From Thermoplasmata archaeon (GTDB lineage: Archaea; Thermoplasmatota; Thermoplasmata; Halarchaeoplasmatales; Halarchaeoplasmataceae): a stretch of 31,131 nt of DNA. The notes below the pieces were generated by a model. It did no database searches. It was not told the origin of the DNA and worked only from the letters and a program-made list of their open reading frames with translations. Below, in pieces: positions 19,693-27,763 of the stretch; position 1 is the stretch's first letter; every line of letters begins with the position of its first letter. The position numbers and the translations under genes were made by a program. Where the stretch lies: NCBI GenBank assembly GCA_007129655.1, contig SKVC01000070.1, positions 1-31,131 of the forward strand, in the 5' to 3' direction.

Positions 19693-21357
19693 ATGTGCGA
19701 TAAAGATAAAGTGGAAAAGAAACGATGGGAAGAAGATACTTTGAAACCGGCACTAGATAGATGGCCGGAGACACAGGAAGAATTCATAACTACCTCGTCA
19801 TTACCAATAGATAGACTATATACACCGGCGGATCTAGAAGAATGGGAATATATGAAGAAACTCGGATTTCCGGGTGACTATCCTTATACCAGAGGTGTAC
19901 AGCCCACTATGTATAGGGGGCGTCTCTGGACCATGAGACAGTTCGCCGGCTTCGGTACCGCTGAGGAAACCAACGCCCGGTTCAAATACTTACTCGATCA
20001 CGGTGAGACCGGACTTTCGATCGCTTTTGATTATCCGACACTATACGGTTACGATACCGATCATCCACTTGCCAGGGGAGAATTCGGTAAGTGTGGTGTG
20101 GCAGTTTCCTCTCTTAAGGACATGGAGATTCTTTTCGATGGGATAGACCCAGGTAAGGTAAGTACGTCCATGACTATAAACGGGCCTGCATCGGTACTAT
20201 GGGCATTCTACATCGCCATGGCCGAAAAGAAGGGGGTACCTCCTGAAAAATTGAGGGGCACCATACAGAACGATATATTAAAGGAATACATCGCACAAAA
20301 ATCCTTTATCTTTCCACCGGAACCCTCTATGCGATTGATCGTTGACACATTTGAGTACGGTTCTAAATACTTGCCAAAGTGGAATACAATTTCGATATCC
20401 GGATACCACATACGCGAAGCCGGTTCCACGGCTATCCAGGAGATGGCATTTACGCTGGCCGATGGCTTTGAATACGTAAAAGCGGGCATAGAGCGCGGTC
20501 TTGATGTAGATGAATTCGCACCCCGGTTGTCCTTCTTCTTCAACGCTCATAACGACCTTTTTGAAGAGATCGCTAAGTATAGAGCCGCCCGCAGAATCTG
20601 GGCTAAGGAGATGAAGGAAACCTTCGGCGCCAAGAAACCACGATCGTGGTGGATGAGATTCCATACACAGACTGCCGGATGTTCACTTACTTCACAACAG
20701 CCGGAGATCAATCTGGTAAGAGTGGCGATCCAAGCACTAGCGGCCGTATTAGGAGGCACGCAATCACTACATACCAATTCGATGGACGAAGCCCTAGCTC
20801 TACCATCCGAAAAGGCTGTGCGGTTGGCTCTAAGAACCCAGCAGGTGATCGCCCACGAAAGTGGAGCGGTTAACACCATAGATCCTCTAGGTGGTTCATA
20901 TCATGTAGAATGGTTAACCGACCATATGGAAGAAGAGGCATACAAGTACTTCGATAAGATCGATAGTCTCGGTGGTGTGATCCCTGCGGTTAAGAAGGGA
21001 TATCTGCAGAAAGAGATCGCCGACGCCGCTGCTAAATATCAGCGCGAAATAGATGACAAGGAACGAGTTATCGTGGGTGTGAACAAATTCGCTCTAGACG
21101 AACCCGTAGAGATACCTATACTCAAGATGGACCCGGAAGGAGATAGAAAACAGATACAGCGTTTGAACGATCTGAGAAAGTCTAGAGATAATTCTGAAGT
21201 CGAAAAAACTCTTGAAGAACTTAAAAAGGTGGCAGAAGGCGACGAAAACACCATGCCGGCCATATTGAAATGTGTAAAGGCCTATGCAACTCTGGGCGAG
21301 ATAACAGATGTGTTCAGAGAGGTTTTCGGTGAATACGAGGAACCGATAATCTTTTGA
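19693..21357 (+). CDS. mcmA1: Methylmalonyl-CoA mutase, large (catalytic, alpha) subunit
   Basis: A 554-aa TIM-barrel subunit that interconverts (R)-methylmalonyl-CoA and succinyl-CoA. It shows GVQPTMYRGRLWTMRQFAGFGTAEETNARFKYLL, GLSIAFDYPTLYGYD, GTIQNDILKEYIAQKSFIFPPEPSMRLI, SISGYHIREAGSTAIQEMAFTLADG, FAPRLSFFFNAHND and QSLHTNSMDEALALPSE. The Tyr of TMY (residue 74) and the Ala of IAFD match the methylmalonyl-CoA type; 2-hydroxyisobutyryl-CoA mutases carry Ile and Asp there (from memory). There is no C-terminal B12 domain; that is the separate small subunit encoded on the other strand. A TTG at 19678 is in frame, but AGGTG at 19682-19686 selects ATG 19693. It is coupled to the adenosyltransferase gene. 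Confidence 0.96.
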   Translation: MCDKDKVEKKRWEEDTLKPALDRWPETQEEFITTSSLPIDRLYTPADLEEWEYMKKLGFPGDYPYTRGVQPTMYRGRLWTMRQFAGFGTAEETNARFKYLLDHGETGLSIAFDYPTLYGYDTDHPLARGEFGKCGVAVSSLKDMEILFDGIDPGKVSTSMTINGPASVLWAFYIAMAEKKGVPPEKLRGTIQNDILKEYIAQKSFIFPPEPSMRLIVDTFEYGSKYLPKWNTISISGYHIREAGSTAIQEMAFTLADGFEYVKAGIERGLDVDEFAPRLSFFFNAHNDLFEEIAKYRAARRIWAKEMKETFGAKKPRSWWMRFHTQTAGCSLTSQQPEINLVRVAIQALAAVLGGTQSLHTNSMDEALALPSEKAVRLALRTQQVIAHESGAVNTIDPLGGSYHVEWLTDHMEEEAYKYFDKIDSLGGVIPAVKKGYLQKEIADAAAKYQREIDDKERVIVGVNKFALDEPVEIPILKMDPEGDRKQIQRLNDLRKSRDNSEVEKTLEELKKVAEGDENTMPAILKCVKAYATLGEITDVFREVFGEYEEPIIF

Positions 21358-22293
21358 TCACTCTTTGATCGGTTTAACGAACTCTTCGGCGGCGGTGTAG
21401 GGATCCAGCTCGCCATTCACTATCATATCAACTAGAGAATCGAATTTCTCATCTTGACCGCTTTCGATCAGATATGAATGTATATTATCACGTATTATCT
21501 CCATAAGTTCCACTCTAGTTCGTGCCTTGATCCTCTTGTGATAATTACCTGTGGATTTGAGATGTTCCATATGCTGATCCATGGCTTCAACAACTTCGTC
21601 TACACCTATGTTGGAATTAGCTATGGTTTGTATTATAGGCGGTCGCCATCCTGAATTTTCGGGATTCATGTCCAGCATCGCATCCAATTCTCGAGAAGTT
21701 TCATCCGCCCCTTCCATATCACTCTTATTTATTACGAAGATATCTCCGATCTCAAGGATGCCTGCCTTGATGGCCTGGATATCGTCTCCCATACCAGGAA
21801 CTTCTACTATCACTGTAGTATGAGCGGTCTTTACTACCTCTACTTCCGATTGTCCCGCCCCTACGGTTTCAACCAGTATTATGTCTTTACCGAAGGCGTC
21901 TAGAATCTTTACAAGATCACCTGTTTTTAACGCGAGTCCGCCTAGATGTCCCCGGGTTCCCATACTTCTGATGAATACCTCTTTATCCAAGGCAACCTCA
22001 TTCATGCGGATTCTATCTCCTAAGAGTGCTCCGCCGGTGAACGGTGAAGTAGGGTCGACGGCTATTATGCCTACGGTTTTGCCTTTGGTTCTGTAAAACA
22101 ATGCCAATTTATCAACAAGAGTACTTTTTCCTGAGCCTGGGGGTCCGGTTATTCCAATTATGTGTGCATTTCCCGTATGAGGATACAATTCTGCAAGTGC
22201 CTTCTTTGCGCCAGGAGAATCGTTCTCAGCCATGCTCATCAGTCTAGCGACTGCCCGTCTATCACCATCTAGTAATCTTGATAATATCTCCAT
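21358..22293 (-). CDS. meaB: Methylmalonyl-CoA mutase-associated GTPase MeaB (MMAA/ArgK family)
   Basis: A 311-aa G3E-type GTPase that gates adenosylcobalamin loading and protects the mutase from inactivation. The P-loop is GPPGSGKST (residues 50-58), followed by VGIIAVDPTSPFTGGALLGDRIRM, IRSMGTRGHLGGLALKTGD (switch region), ILVETVGAGQSEVEVVKTAHTTVIVEVPGMGDDIQAIKAGILEIGDIFVINKSDMEGAD (with Walker B ET and NKSD specificity). The frame runs to a TTG at 22308, but TGAGG at 22303-22307 with ATG 22293 gives the usual family start. It follows the B12-binding subunit in one operon, and its stop abuts the stop of the opposing catalytic subunit gene. Confidence 0.96.
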   Translation of the reverse strand: MEILSRLLDGDRRAVARLMSMAENDSPGAKKALAELYPHTGNAHIIGITGPPGSGKSTLVDKLALFYRTKGKTVGIIAVDPTSPFTGGALLGDRIRMNEVALDKEVFIRSMGTRGHLGGLALKTGDLVKILDAFGKDIILVETVGAGQSEVEVVKTAHTTVIVEVPGMGDDIQAIKAGILEIGDIFVINKSDMEGADETSRELDAMLDMNPENSGWRPPIIQTIANSNIGVDEVVEAMDQHMEHLKSTGNYHKRIKARTRVELMEIIRDNIHSYLIESGQDEKFDSLVDMIVNGELDPYTAAEEFVKPIKE

Positions 22294-22304
22294 GGGAGGT
22301 GTCC

Positions 22305-22706
22305 TCAATTCCGGTTTAAAACTTTACTGCGGATGTATTCCACGATTTCATCCGTACGAGTTCCCGGGCCAAAGGTTCTATCCACTCCCATCTCCCTTAG
22401 TCTGTCGGCATCTTCTTGGGGGATTATACCTCCGGCGAGTACGATAATATCAGACGCTTCGTTCTCTTCCAGCAATTCCATCACATCCGGAATGAGGGTC
22501 ATGTGTGCACCGGATAAAAGGGACATGCCGATGACGTCTACGTCTTCTTGTATAGCTGCTTCAACTATCCTTTCGGGTACCTGGTGCAGCCCTGTGTAGA
22601 TTACTTCCATACCTGCGTCTCTGAGTGCCCGAGCGACTATTTTCGCGCCTCTGTCGTGACCGTCTAGGCCTGGTTTTGCTACCAGTACGCGTATCTTTTT
22701 CTCCAT
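22305..22706 (-). CDS. mcmA2: Methylmalonyl-CoA mutase, small (B12-binding) subunit
   Basis: A 133-aa Rossmann-like cobalamin-binding domain. The motif LDGHDRGAKIVARALRDAGMEVIYTG holds the DxHxxG that supplies the lower-axial histidine. The next elements are GMSLLSGAHM (SxL motif) and IVLAGGIIPQEDADRL (GG motif). Together with the large subunit gene on the other strand it makes the heterodimeric mutase typical of archaea. The frame is open up to a TTG near 22733, but AAAGGTG six nt before ATG 22706 decides the start. The 3' end is 11 nt before the MeaB start, with its own likely TATA box upstream. Confidence 0.96.
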   Translation of the reverse strand: MEKKIRVLVAKPGLDGHDRGAKIVARALRDAGMEVIYTGLHQVPERIVEAAIQEDVDVIGMSLLSGAHMTLIPDVMELLEENEASDIIVLAGGIIPQEDADRLREMGVDRTFGPGTRTDEIVEYIRSKVLNRN

Positions 22707-22744
22707 AGAAAACACCTTTTGTTGTTTAATCAAATCGAGATTAT

Positions 22745-22754
22745 GGTTATAAAA
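22745..22754 (-). promoter_or_regulatory. TATA box for the mcmA2-meaB unit
   Basis: On the minus strand the sequence reads TTTTATAACC, about 39-48 nt before the mcmA2 ATG. The predicted transcription start near 22722 leaves a leader of about 16 nt holding the AAAGGTG. mcmA2-meaB could therefore be transcribed apart from the birA gene that precedes it. Confidence 0.6.
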
Positions 22755-22770
22755 TGTTCGGTATTTGATG

Positions 22771-23538
22771 TTATAATATCTCTATATCACCGGAGAGGAT
22801 AACCGTTCGTTTTCCGTCTATGTCGACTAATAGGCCTCCGCTTTTATCTATTCCCTTCACCACGCCGGTTCTTACAGAATCAAATTCGTGGATTTTTATC
22901 TTTTTACCGATCATATTCGTATGTGCAAGCCAGCGTTCTCTTATTTCTTCGTATTCGCCGGCTATTAGAGTGCGGTATAGTTCGTCCATGACTCTGAGTA
23001 TGTTTTTGAAGAGTGACTCTGTCTCTATTTCGGAATCGATTTCCCGTTTTATAGAGGTTGCTGTTTCATGTAACTCTTCGGGAAGTCTATTGTTTACATT
23101 CACGCCCACGCCGACCACCATATACTCCAGCCTTCCCTTTTCCGCGTGTAGCTCGGTAAGTACTCCGGCTACCTTTTTTTTATCGATCAAAACATCGTTA
23201 GGCCACTTGATCTGTGACTCCTTATTACAATAACGTAAAATTCCTTCTACTATGGCAGCGGAGGTAGCCATGGTAACTAGCATGGCCCTGTCCGGTTCCA
23301 GATCAGGATATATTATCACCGAGAACCAGAGGCCGCCTTCGGGAGAAAACCATTTACGGTCTTTTCTTCCTCTGCCCTTGGTCTGTGTTTTTGATAGGAT
23401 TACCGTGCCATCCTGTACAGTACCTTTCTGTGCGATCTCTTTGGCGGCGGCATTGGTTGATTCTATGGAAGAATAACGGATTATGTTTTTACCGATTATT
23501 TTTGTGTGTATATTTGTTTTTTCAGAAGGTACAGCCAT
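22771..23538 (-). CDS. birA: Biotin--[biotin carboxyl carrier protein] ligase
   Basis: A 255-aa enzyme that activates biotin with ATP and links it to the lysine of carrier proteins. The catalytic core has SSIESTNAAAKEIAQKG, TVILSKTQTKGRGRKDRKWFSPEGGLWFSVIIYPDL with the biotinyl-AMP-binding GRGRKDRKW, then IKWPNDVLIDKKKVAGVLTELHAEKGRLEYMVVGVGVNVNN. A C-terminal SH3-like domain follows (MIGKKIKIHEFDSVRTGVVKGIDKSGGLLVDIDG). There is no N-terminal DNA-binding domain, so it is not a repressor. No Shine-Dalgarno precedes the ATG; a TATA-like box suggests a leaderless message. The substrate is probably the carrier protein at 27764-28261. Confidence 0.96.
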   Translation of the reverse strand: MAVPSEKTNIHTKIIGKNIIRYSSIESTNAAAKEIAQKGTVQDGTVILSKTQTKGRGRKDRKWFSPEGGLWFSVIIYPDLEPDRAMLVTMATSAAIVEGILRYCNKESQIKWPNDVLIDKKKVAGVLTELHAEKGRLEYMVVGVGVNVNNRLPEELHETATSIKREIDSEIETESLFKNILRVMDELYRTLIAGEYEEIRERWLAHTNMIGKKIKIHEFDSVRTGVVKGIDKSGGLLVDIDGKRTVILSGDIEIL

Positions 23539-23559
23539 ATATCTGTAATAAACGGAGTT

Positions 23560-23568
23560 GGTTAAAAG
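23560..23568 (-). promoter_or_regulatory. Probable TATA box of birA
   Basis: CTTTTAACC on the minus strand lies 22-30 nt before the birA ATG. Transcription would begin at or next to the start codon, which explains the absence of a Shine-Dalgarno sequence. Confidence 0.45.
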
Positions 23569-23607
23569 AGATTCGGAAAAAAGAAAGAAAAGGGGTTTTG
23601 AGTTTGT

Positions 23608-25356
23608 TTACTCCTGCTCCAGCATCCCTTCGTCGGAATCCCAGCTCTGATCAACATCCGGTTGCTGTGGAGGTTGTTGCTGTGGAGGTTGTTGCTGTGG
23701 AGGTTGTTGCTGTGGAGGTTGCTGCTGTGGAGGCTGTTGTTGTGGAGGTTGTTGTTGCCATTGCTGTTGCGGAGGTGATTGTACCGGTGATTTCTTACCA
23801 CCCTTTTTGGATACCACGACAGCCAGTATTACGATCACAGCGATCACACCGATCAACACATAGAGTAACGGAGGCGACATCAGTTTGTCCAGGATGCTTT
23901 CCTCATCTGGCATCTCCTGCATAGATTCCATACCTCTGGATGCCTCGCCTTCGCTCATGGGTTTCATCTCCATCTCAGGCATATCGAAGAACTCCATGCC
24001 TTCCATTGCCATACCCTGGGACACGATGAAGCCTCTTTCTGGTGAGTACTTCATGACCATCGACAAGTCTGGGAATCCGAATCCGGTATCCCAATCATCG
24101 TCCCAGTCATCGTCATCCCAATCCCAGTCATCATCGTCGTAATAATAATAACTGTCGTCGTATGGCATTTCGTAATATCCATTTATGTATCCCATATAAT
24201 ATCCATCAGTGTATCCTTCCATGTAATCTGTTGAGTAGTCATCGGGGTTGTCATATGAGGTATAATACCCCAATCCTTCGTCGTTATCGTATTCACCGTC
24301 GGAGTAGCCTTCTGCGTAACCTTCGGTGTAGCCCGCGCCGTACTCAGATCCACTTCTAGTGTAACCGTAAAAGTCCGGTGCCATGGATAACAGCATTACA
24401 GTATCAGTGGTGCCGTCTTCCAGCTCGATCTCTTCGGTACCGATGCATTCCATCATGAAGTATATCGGAATCTCGGTTTCCGGAATAACACCACCGTCTA
24501 TATCTGTGTCGGGTATATCTATATCTTCCAGGGTCAGAGGGAAGGAGTATCCTTCCGCTTTCATCTCTTCAGTAACCTCTTCCGGTAATCCTGAAGCATC
24601 GATTTGACCGGAATATGTTCCGGATAATGTCATGGTAGATTCGACTGCCCATTGTTCGTCTACTTCGATGGGGAAATGGAATATATCTAGCGCCGGTTCA
24701 AAGTTCATAGATAATGATATATCCACATCTCCTTCTATGCGTATGTTGTGATCTTCATAAGAAATCGTCTTTGTATCGGCTTCCCAATCCCAATCGTATT
24801 CCGGTATGTTCTTTCCTACGAAGGTAACACGGAGTGACATCGTTATGTCCAGTTCGATATCTTTGATCGCAAGCGTATCTCTTTCGAAATTAACCTCTCC
24901 TTCGATATCCATAGTGTAGTGGAAATCTAATTCTCCACTCACCGTTCTTTGATCAGTGGGTATGTCGTCACTCCACTCATACGTACCAGGTCTATCCATC
25001 TGTCCCGTTACCTTGGCACTTGCGGATATATGCACTCCGCCACCTGCTTTGATGGACATGGTATATTCATCGTCTGTGACTTCGGTGATCTTGTATATCT
25101 GGTAGAATCCGAATTCTCCCGATAGACTGGTTTCGATCTTGTCTATATCCGGGTCCATCGTTGCCTGACCTTCCAACATACCTAGAACAGGTCCGAATAT
25201 ATCGTTCGCTTTCGCTTCATAGCCCATAGACCACGTTTGACCCTGCTCCCACTCGGGTACATCGGCCTGCTGTTGTGCGGCAGACAAAGGAGTCATCAGG
25301 GAAAGTATGCATAGTCCTACAATCGCTATTACCACCATTCTTATTGTTTTATTCAT
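23608..25356 (-). CDS. Large secreted, membrane-anchored protein with acidic-aromatic stretch and Pro/Gln-rich tail
   Basis: A 582-aa protein of unknown function. A Sec signal peptide is visible (NKTIRMVVIAIVGLCILSL, cleavage probably after PLSAA, about residue 27). The extracellular part is rich in beta-type segments, acidic residues and T/S. Near residues 330-400 are GYxxGYxxGY repeats (EYGAGYTEGYAEGYSDGEY), then a run of Tyr, Asp and Trp (SYYYYDDDDWDWDDDDWDDDW) and a Met/Glu-rich part. A transmembrane helix (LLYVLIGVIAVIVILAVVV, about residues 493-511) is followed by KKGGKK and a tail of PPQQQ repeats, presumably cytoplasmic. No enzyme motif or cell-surface anchor motif (PGF-CTERM) is seen. 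It is between birA and the acyl-CoA cluster, on its own promoter. Confidence 0.85.
   Translation of the reverse strand: MNKTIRMVVIAIVGLCILSLMTPLSAAQQQADVPEWEQGQTWSMGYEAKANDIFGPVLGMLEGQATMDPDIDKIETSLSGEFGFYQIYKITEVTDDEYTMSIKAGGGVHISASAKVTGQMDRPGTYEWSDDIPTDQRTVSGELDFHYTMDIEGEVNFERDTLAIKDIELDITMSLRVTFVGKNIPEYDWDWEADTKTISYEDHNIRIEGDVDISLSMNFEPALDIFHFPIEVDEQWAVESTMTLSGTYSGQIDASGLPEEVTEEMKAEGYSFPLTLEDIDIPDTDIDGGVIPETEIPIYFMMECIGTEEIELEDGTTDTVMLLSMAPDFYGYTRSGSEYGAGYTEGYAEGYSDGEYDNDEGLGYYTSYDNPDDYSTDYMEGYTDGYYMGYINGYYEMPYDDSYYYYDDDDWDWDDDDWDDDWDTGFGFPDLSMVMKYSPERGFIVSQGMAMEGMEFFDMPEMEMKPMSEGEASRGMESMQEMPDEESILDKLMSPPLLYVLIGVIAVIVILAVVVSKKGGKKSPVQSPPQQQWQQQPPQQQPPQQQPPQQQPPQQQPPQQQPPQQPDVDQSWDSDEGMLEQE
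23661..23750 (-). repeat. Six 15-bp tandem repeats coding PPQQQ
   Basis: On the plus strand the unit is GTTGCTGTGGAGGTT, repeated six times with few changes (copies from 23661, 23676, 23691, 23706, 23721 and 23736; the last two carry substitutions). In the minus-strand gene this encodes the PPQQQ periodic tail, and related Pro/Gln sequence continues to about 23785. Near-identity of the copies points to slippage-prone length variation. Confidence 0.92.
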
Positions 25357-25388
25357 TTTAAACCCTATTTAGAAATATATAGAAGGCG

Positions 25389-25397
25389 TATATTAAG
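25389..25397 (-). promoter_or_regulatory. TATA-like box of the surface protein gene
   Basis: CTTAATATA on the minus strand lies 33-41 nt before the ATG at 25356. Transcription would start near 25365, leaving a leader of about 9 nt containing AGGG. It shares this 125-nt divergent intergenic region with the crotonase promoter. Confidence 0.5.
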
Positions 25398-25445
25398 TTT
25401 ATGCTACACAATAAGCTCTGGTGTAATTTTCAAGCGGCAGAAAAG

Positions 25446-25452
25446 CTTATTA
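25446..25452 (+). promoter_or_regulatory. TATA-like box of the crotonase-carboxylase operon
   Basis: CTTATTA is 30-36 nt before the chosen ATG at 25482. Transcription would start within about 5 nt of the start codon, so the first gene of the operon is nearly leaderless. The rest of the 25357-25481 gap holds nothing else I can identify. Confidence 0.4.
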
Positions 25453-25481
25453 GATGTATCTACATAATTCAAGGGAATTGT

Positions 25482-26273
25482 ATGACCTATGAAACATTGG
25501 AGTTGAATAGGGAAGGCAGCACCCTCTTTGTCCGGCTGAATAGACCTCAAGTCCATAATGCCATGAACGATATCATGTTGAAGGAGTTGACTGAATGTTT
25601 TGCGGATTCTAGTGAAAATCAGGATGTTAGAGCCGTGGTTCTGACAGGTAATGGTAAATCCTTTTCCGCAGGGGCTGATCTTAACTGGATGAAGAGTATG
25701 ATCGATTACTCCTTCGATGAAAACGTGAAGGACAGCCGCTTATTGCTGGAACTATACGACAGCATGTACAATTTTCCAAAACCTTTGATCGCCAGAGTTA
25801 ACGGGCATGCATTCGGAGGTGGGGTCGGACTCATGGCAGTTTGCGATGTGGTTATTGCGGTTCCCGATGCAAAATTTGCTTTCAGCGAGATAAATCTTGG
25901 AATAATCCCTTCTGTTATATCATCGTTTGTGGTCAAACGAATCGGTATATCGCACATGAGGCGATTGTTCATCACCGGAGAAAGGTTCGATTCCATATAT
26001 GGGTATGAGATCGGACTTGTCGACCATGTAGTACCTGAAGAAGATATGGATGATGAGGTTGAAAAATATCTCAAAATACTACGCTCGTCGGCACCGGAAG
26101 GTGTGAAAGAAGTTAAAGAACTGTTGAATAAGTACCAGGAAATGACGGAGGATGAATACAAAGAATATACCGTTAAGAAGATTTCAGAACTCCGTGTTTC
26201 GCCAGAGGGACAGGAAGGGATCGGTGCATTTTTAGAAAAAAGAAAATCAAAATGGAGTGATACAGATGTTTGA
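25482..26273 (+). CDS. Enoyl-CoA hydratase/crotonase, probably 3-methylglutaconyl-CoA hydratase (LiuC/AUH-like)
   Basis: A 263-aa crotonase that would add water to an enoyl-CoA. The oxyanion-hole motifs are FSAGADLNWMKSM (about residues 65-77) and HAFGGGVGLMAVCDVVIAVPDAKFAFSEINLGIIPSVISSFVVKRIG (about 110-155). The ADLNWM, GGGVGL and NLGIIPSVIS segments are distinctive of the AUH/LiuC branch. The catalytic Glu positions (SEI.LG) appear kept. The frame is open to ATG 25401, but the family starts near MTYETLELNR at 25482, where a TATA-like box lies upstream. It overlaps the biotin carboxylase gene by 8 nt. The neighbouring beta chain is MCC-like, so a role in leucine breakdown is the best inference. 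Confidence 0.88.
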   Translation: MTYETLELNREGSTLFVRLNRPQVHNAMNDIMLKELTECFADSSENQDVRAVVLTGNGKSFSAGADLNWMKSMIDYSFDENVKDSRLLLELYDSMYNFPKPLIARVNGHAFGGGVGLMAVCDVVIAVPDAKFAFSEINLGIIPSVISSFVVKRIGISHMRRLFITGERFDSIYGYEIGLVDHVVPEEDMDDEVEKYLKILRSSAPEGVKEVKELLNKYQEMTEDEYKEYTVKKISELRVSPEGQEGIGAFLEKRKSKWSDTDV

Positions 26274-27762
26274 AAAAGTATTGATGGCTAATCGTGCAGA
26301 GATCGCTGTCAGAGTGATCAAAGGCTGCCAGGAGATGGGTATCAAAACGGTCGCTGTGTACTCAGATGTGGATAAAAAGGCACCACATGTGCGTATGGCG
26401 GATGAATCCGTGGCACTGGGAGATCCTACACCTTCGGAAAGTTATCTTAACATAAAAAAGATCATCGACGCTGCAATAGAGAAAGGTGCCGATGCCATCC
26501 ATCCCGGATACGGTTTTCTTGCAGAAAATCCCGATTTTGCTAAAAGCTGCGAAGCCGTGGGCATCAAATTCATCGGTCCATCGGCAGACGTTATAGCTAA
26601 GATGGGAAACAAGATCGAAGCTAAAAAGATAATGGAAAAAGCGAAGGTGCCGGTTATCCCCGGATACCATGGTTCTAAACAGGATATAGAAACTCTTATC
26701 AAGGAAAGTAAAAAGATCGGTTTTCCTATTCTAGTGAAGGCCACCTCCGGAGGCGGAGGAAAAGGTATGAAGGTCGTAAGGCGTGAAGAGGATCTACGTG
26801 ATTCGATAGAGGGTGCAAAACGTGAAGCTCTATCGGCTTTCGGCGACGATTCGGTCTTCATCGAAAGATATTTGGATCAACCGAGACACATCGAATTTCA
26901 AATACTTGCCGACGAATTGGGTAATGTGATACATCTTAACGAAAGGGAATGTTCCATTCAACGACGGCATCAAAAGATAATCGAAGAGACTCCGTCGCCC
27001 ATGATGAGTGAAGAGCTCAGGGATGAGATGGGCGGGACCGCAGTACGAGCCGCAGAGGCCGTCGGGTACCAGAATGCGGGAACCGTCGAATTCATGGTTG
27101 ACGCTAGCAATAATTACTACTTTCTAGAGATGAACACCCGATTACAGGTAGAACATCCGATAACGGAAGCCATCACCGGTATAGACCTGGTCAAATGGCA
27201 GTTAAAGATAGCCAGCGGTCAAGAATTAAATATTTTACAGGAGGATGTAAAGCCTCATGGACATGCCATAGAGTGCCGTATCTATGCCGAAGATCCGACT
27301 AACGGCTTTTTACCGTGCACAGGGACCATTAACAAGATAGAGCTCCCGGAAGGACCGAACGTTAGGAATGATACCGGGATCGATGAAGGGATGACTATAT
27401 CACCGTACTATGATCCCATGTTGGGAAAACTTATAGTCAAAGGCGAAGACAGAAAGGACAGCATAGAGAAGATGCTTTGGGCTCTTTCGAGATATGCAGT
27501 ACTAGGTATAAAGAACAACGTACCATTTTTAAAAGAGATAATCGATCACGAAGCGTTCAAACGCGGTGACATAACCACACATTTTATAGACATCCATTTC
27601 AAAGATTGGACAGATATAAAGGAGCAATTACCGGTAGATGCACTTATCGCCTTAGCGGTTTACGATTCCATGCATCCTAAAAGAGATGAAGTGGTAAAAT
27701 ACAAAGAATCGGACCCACACTCACCATGGAAGTCCGCTGGTAAATGGAGGATAGGTGTGTAA
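26266..27762 (+). CDS. Biotin carboxylase subunit of acyl-CoA carboxylase (MCC/PCC alpha N-terminal half)
   Basis: A 498-aa protein that carboxylates biotin using ATP and bicarbonate. It begins with MFEKVLMANRAEIAVRVIKGCQEMGIKTVAVYSDVD. The ATP-grasp contains KATSGGGGKGMKVV, FIERYLDQPRHIEFQILADELGNVIHLNERECSIQRRHQKIIEETPSP and EFMVDASNNYYFLEMNTRLQVEHPITEAITGIDLVKWQ, all core residues present. After about residue 445 a short extra region ends DPHSPWKSAGKWRIGV, a sequence that resembles the start of the BT domain in fused alpha chains. GGAGTGA at 26254-26260 supports ATG 26266. The carrier gene starts 1 nt after its stop. Confidence 0.95.
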   Translation: MFEKVLMANRAEIAVRVIKGCQEMGIKTVAVYSDVDKKAPHVRMADESVALGDPTPSESYLNIKKIIDAAIEKGADAIHPGYGFLAENPDFAKSCEAVGIKFIGPSADVIAKMGNKIEAKKIMEKAKVPVIPGYHGSKQDIETLIKESKKIGFPILVKATSGGGGKGMKVVRREEDLRDSIEGAKREALSAFGDDSVFIERYLDQPRHIEFQILADELGNVIHLNERECSIQRRHQKIIEETPSPMMSEELRDEMGGTAVRAAEAVGYQNAGTVEFMVDASNNYYFLEMNTRLQVEHPITEAITGIDLVKWQLKIASGQELNILQEDVKPHGHAIECRIYAEDPTNGFLPCTGTINKIELPEGPNVRNDTGIDEGMTISPYYDPMLGKLIVKGEDRKDSIEKMLWALSRYAVLGIKNNVPFLKEIIDHEAFKRGDITTHFIDIHFKDWTDIKEQLPVDALIALAVYDSMHPKRDEVVKYKESDPHSPWKSAGKWRIGV

Positions 27763-27763
27763 T

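Noticed and set aside
19693..21357. 2-hydroxyisobutyryl-CoA or isobutyryl-CoA mutase
   Set aside because: The Tyr of TMY, the Ala in IAFD and the Arg in PSMR match the methylmalonyl-CoA type, and MeaB plus a separate B12 subunit fit that enzyme.
23385..23924. 179-aa plus-strand ORF with Val/Ala/Glu repeats
   Set aside because: It is the reverse-strand reading of the PPQQQ repeats and the 5' part of birA; the repetitive VAVEVV stretch comes from the DNA repeat.
25401..25481. N-terminal extension of the crotonase from ATG 25401
   Set aside because: The 27 added residues (Cys/Trp/Ile-rich) match nothing in the family, and a TATA-like box lies inside this stretch.
25706..26161. 151-aa minus-strand ORF inside the crotonase gene
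   Set aside because: Antisense shadow, Ser/Thr-rich with no domain, while the plus strand encodes a full crotonase.
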